64,000 nt of DNA from Sulfuricurvum sp. (GTDB lineage Bacteria > Campylobacterota > Campylobacteria > Campylobacterales > Sulfurimonadaceae). The translations under genes were made by a program, and so were the position numbers. Location of the stretch: NCBI RefSeq assembly GCF_028681615.1, contig NZ_JAQUHV010000001.1, positions 62,001-126,000 of the forward strand, written 5' to 3'. Of the stretch, positions 63,352 through 64,000 are shown piece after piece; the stretch's first letter is position 1, and the number at the start of each line of letters is the position of its first letter. A model generated the notes under the pieces. That model searched no databases. It was not told the origin of the DNA and saw only the letters and a program-made list of their open reading frames with translations.

Positions 63352-64000
63352 GCAGGCTCTATACGGTTTCGCCCTTTACGTTTGGCACTGTAGAGTCTCT
63401 CATCGGCACCCTTCATAAGCGCTTTCAATGAAGGGTAATCTTTGCGCTCGGCGGCTCCGATGCTGACACTGACACTGATCCGCTCTCCCTGAAACATAAA
63501 ATGGGCCTGCTCAACATGGGCACGTACTTTTTCACAAAAGACTTTTGCCCCTGTGAGATCGGTGTCACCTAAAATCGCCAAAAATTCTTCCCCGCCGTAG
63601 CGTCCAACGATATCGCTTGTTCTCGCTTCTTCTTTGAGTATTTTGGCAAAAGCAAGGAGGACTGCATCCCCCGCTTCATGTCCATAGGTATCATTCACCT
63701 TTTTAAAATGATCCAGATCGAGCATCGCGACACTAAAAGTACGGCCATGCCGCTCATACTCCGCTTCTTTGATGGTTAAATACTCTTCAATCGCCCGTTT
63801 GTTGTAGAGTTTGGTCAAAAAATCTTCACGTGAAGCCTGTGTCGCCTGTGAGAGTTCAGCTTCCAGCGTTGCAATCTTTTTACCCATTTGGGTCACTTTG
63901 TCGTTATGAATTTTGAGGTCTTTGCTCAAAACTTCTACTTTCTCTTCCAGCGTGCTTGCAATCGCATAAAGGCGCTTATGTGCGGTTTTAAAATCGCTGG
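63348..64000 (-). CDS. Diguanylate cyclase, GGDEF domain (C-terminal part; continues beyond the window)
   Basis: The open frame runs to the edge, so the N-terminus is missing; at least 217 residues are visible. A coiled coil (LSKDLKIHNDKVTQ onward) leads into a GGDEF domain with the active signature RYGGEEFLAI and the metal site LDLDHFKKVNDTYGHEAGD in part. The inhibitory-site RxxD motif is not obvious. A sensor or receiver domain may lie in the missing part. It overlaps folC by 4 bases. Confidence 0.9.
   Translation of the reverse strand, partial: SDFKTAHKRLYAIASTLEEKVEVLSKDLKIHNDKVTQMGKKIATLEAELSQATQASREDFLTKLYNKRAIEEYLTIKEAEYERHGRTFSVAMLDLDHFKKVNDTYGHEAGDAVLLAFAKILKEEARTSDIVGRYGGEEFLAILGDTDLTGAKVFCEKVRAHVEQAHFMFQGERISVSVSIGAAERKDYPSLKALMKGADERLYSAKRKGRNRIEPA

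Overview
The window is ordinary chromosomal DNA of a sulfur-oxidising Campylobacterota (epsilonproteobacterial) bacterium, most like Sulfuricurvum or Sulfurimonas. This rests on the CheV-CheAY-CheW chemotaxis set with a receiver fused to CheA, an ArsRS-type two-component pair, a MagIII-type DNA glycosylase, a SorAB-type sulfite dehydrogenase and compact, mostly overlapping gene pairs. The genus is inferred; no rRNA or tRNA gene was seen.

Layout. 1-6.7 kb: end of tatC, queA, a Tat-exported sulfite dehydrogenase with its cytochrome (sorAB), dprA, a divergent polysaccharide deacetylase, ilvC and a hypothetical gene. 6.8-13.2 kb: a ClC channel, then the classic minus-strand block rpmH-rnpA-yidD-yidC-jag-mnmE-ruvX. 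13.3-15.3 kb: a small, AT-rich accessory patch with a toxin-antitoxin pair (toxin frameshifted), bounded by near-identical 23-bp direct repeats, next to a tetraheme lipoprotein. 15.3-19.6 kb: clpB with a perfect sigma70-type promoter and an HspR-like operator, a DUF445 membrane protein and two unknown genes. 19.6-30.2 kb: pepP, the chemotaxis genes, an LpxH-like phosphoesterase, argC, greA, an EAL-CBS-GGDEF protein and a soluble zinc-type chemoreceptor. 30.3-37.5 kb: tcdA, surE, the ArsRS-like pair, and an iron-uptake operon (porin-feoA-feoB) behind two Fur-box-like sites. 37.5-46.3 kb: pssA, rmuC, an SPFH/NfeD pair, a YchJ protein, an FGE-like protein, rho, murI and dnaX. 46.3-53.3 kb: an ovothiol-type methyltransferase beside an unusual ADP-ribosylglycohydrolase, a cold-shock gene with a long leader, and several small metabolic genes. 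53.4-64 kb: an aldehyde dehydrogenase with its DUF779 partner, magIII, ymdB, ygjP, rlmC, mfd, folC and a truncated diguanylate cyclase.

Most genes are housekeeping and confidently named by recognisable motifs. The less ordinary material is mainly non-coding: the repeat-bounded toxin-antitoxin patch, a cloverleaf-like palindrome at 20.9 kb, two copies of a 50-bp structured repeat behind ychJ and murI, an attenuator-like structure between ilvC and its divergent neighbour, and structured leaders before dnaX and the EAL-GGDEF gene. I found no complete novel multi-gene system, CRISPR array, insertion sequence or prophage. The only gene-free stretch above 300 bases is 48147-48479, which holds the cspA promoter and leader.
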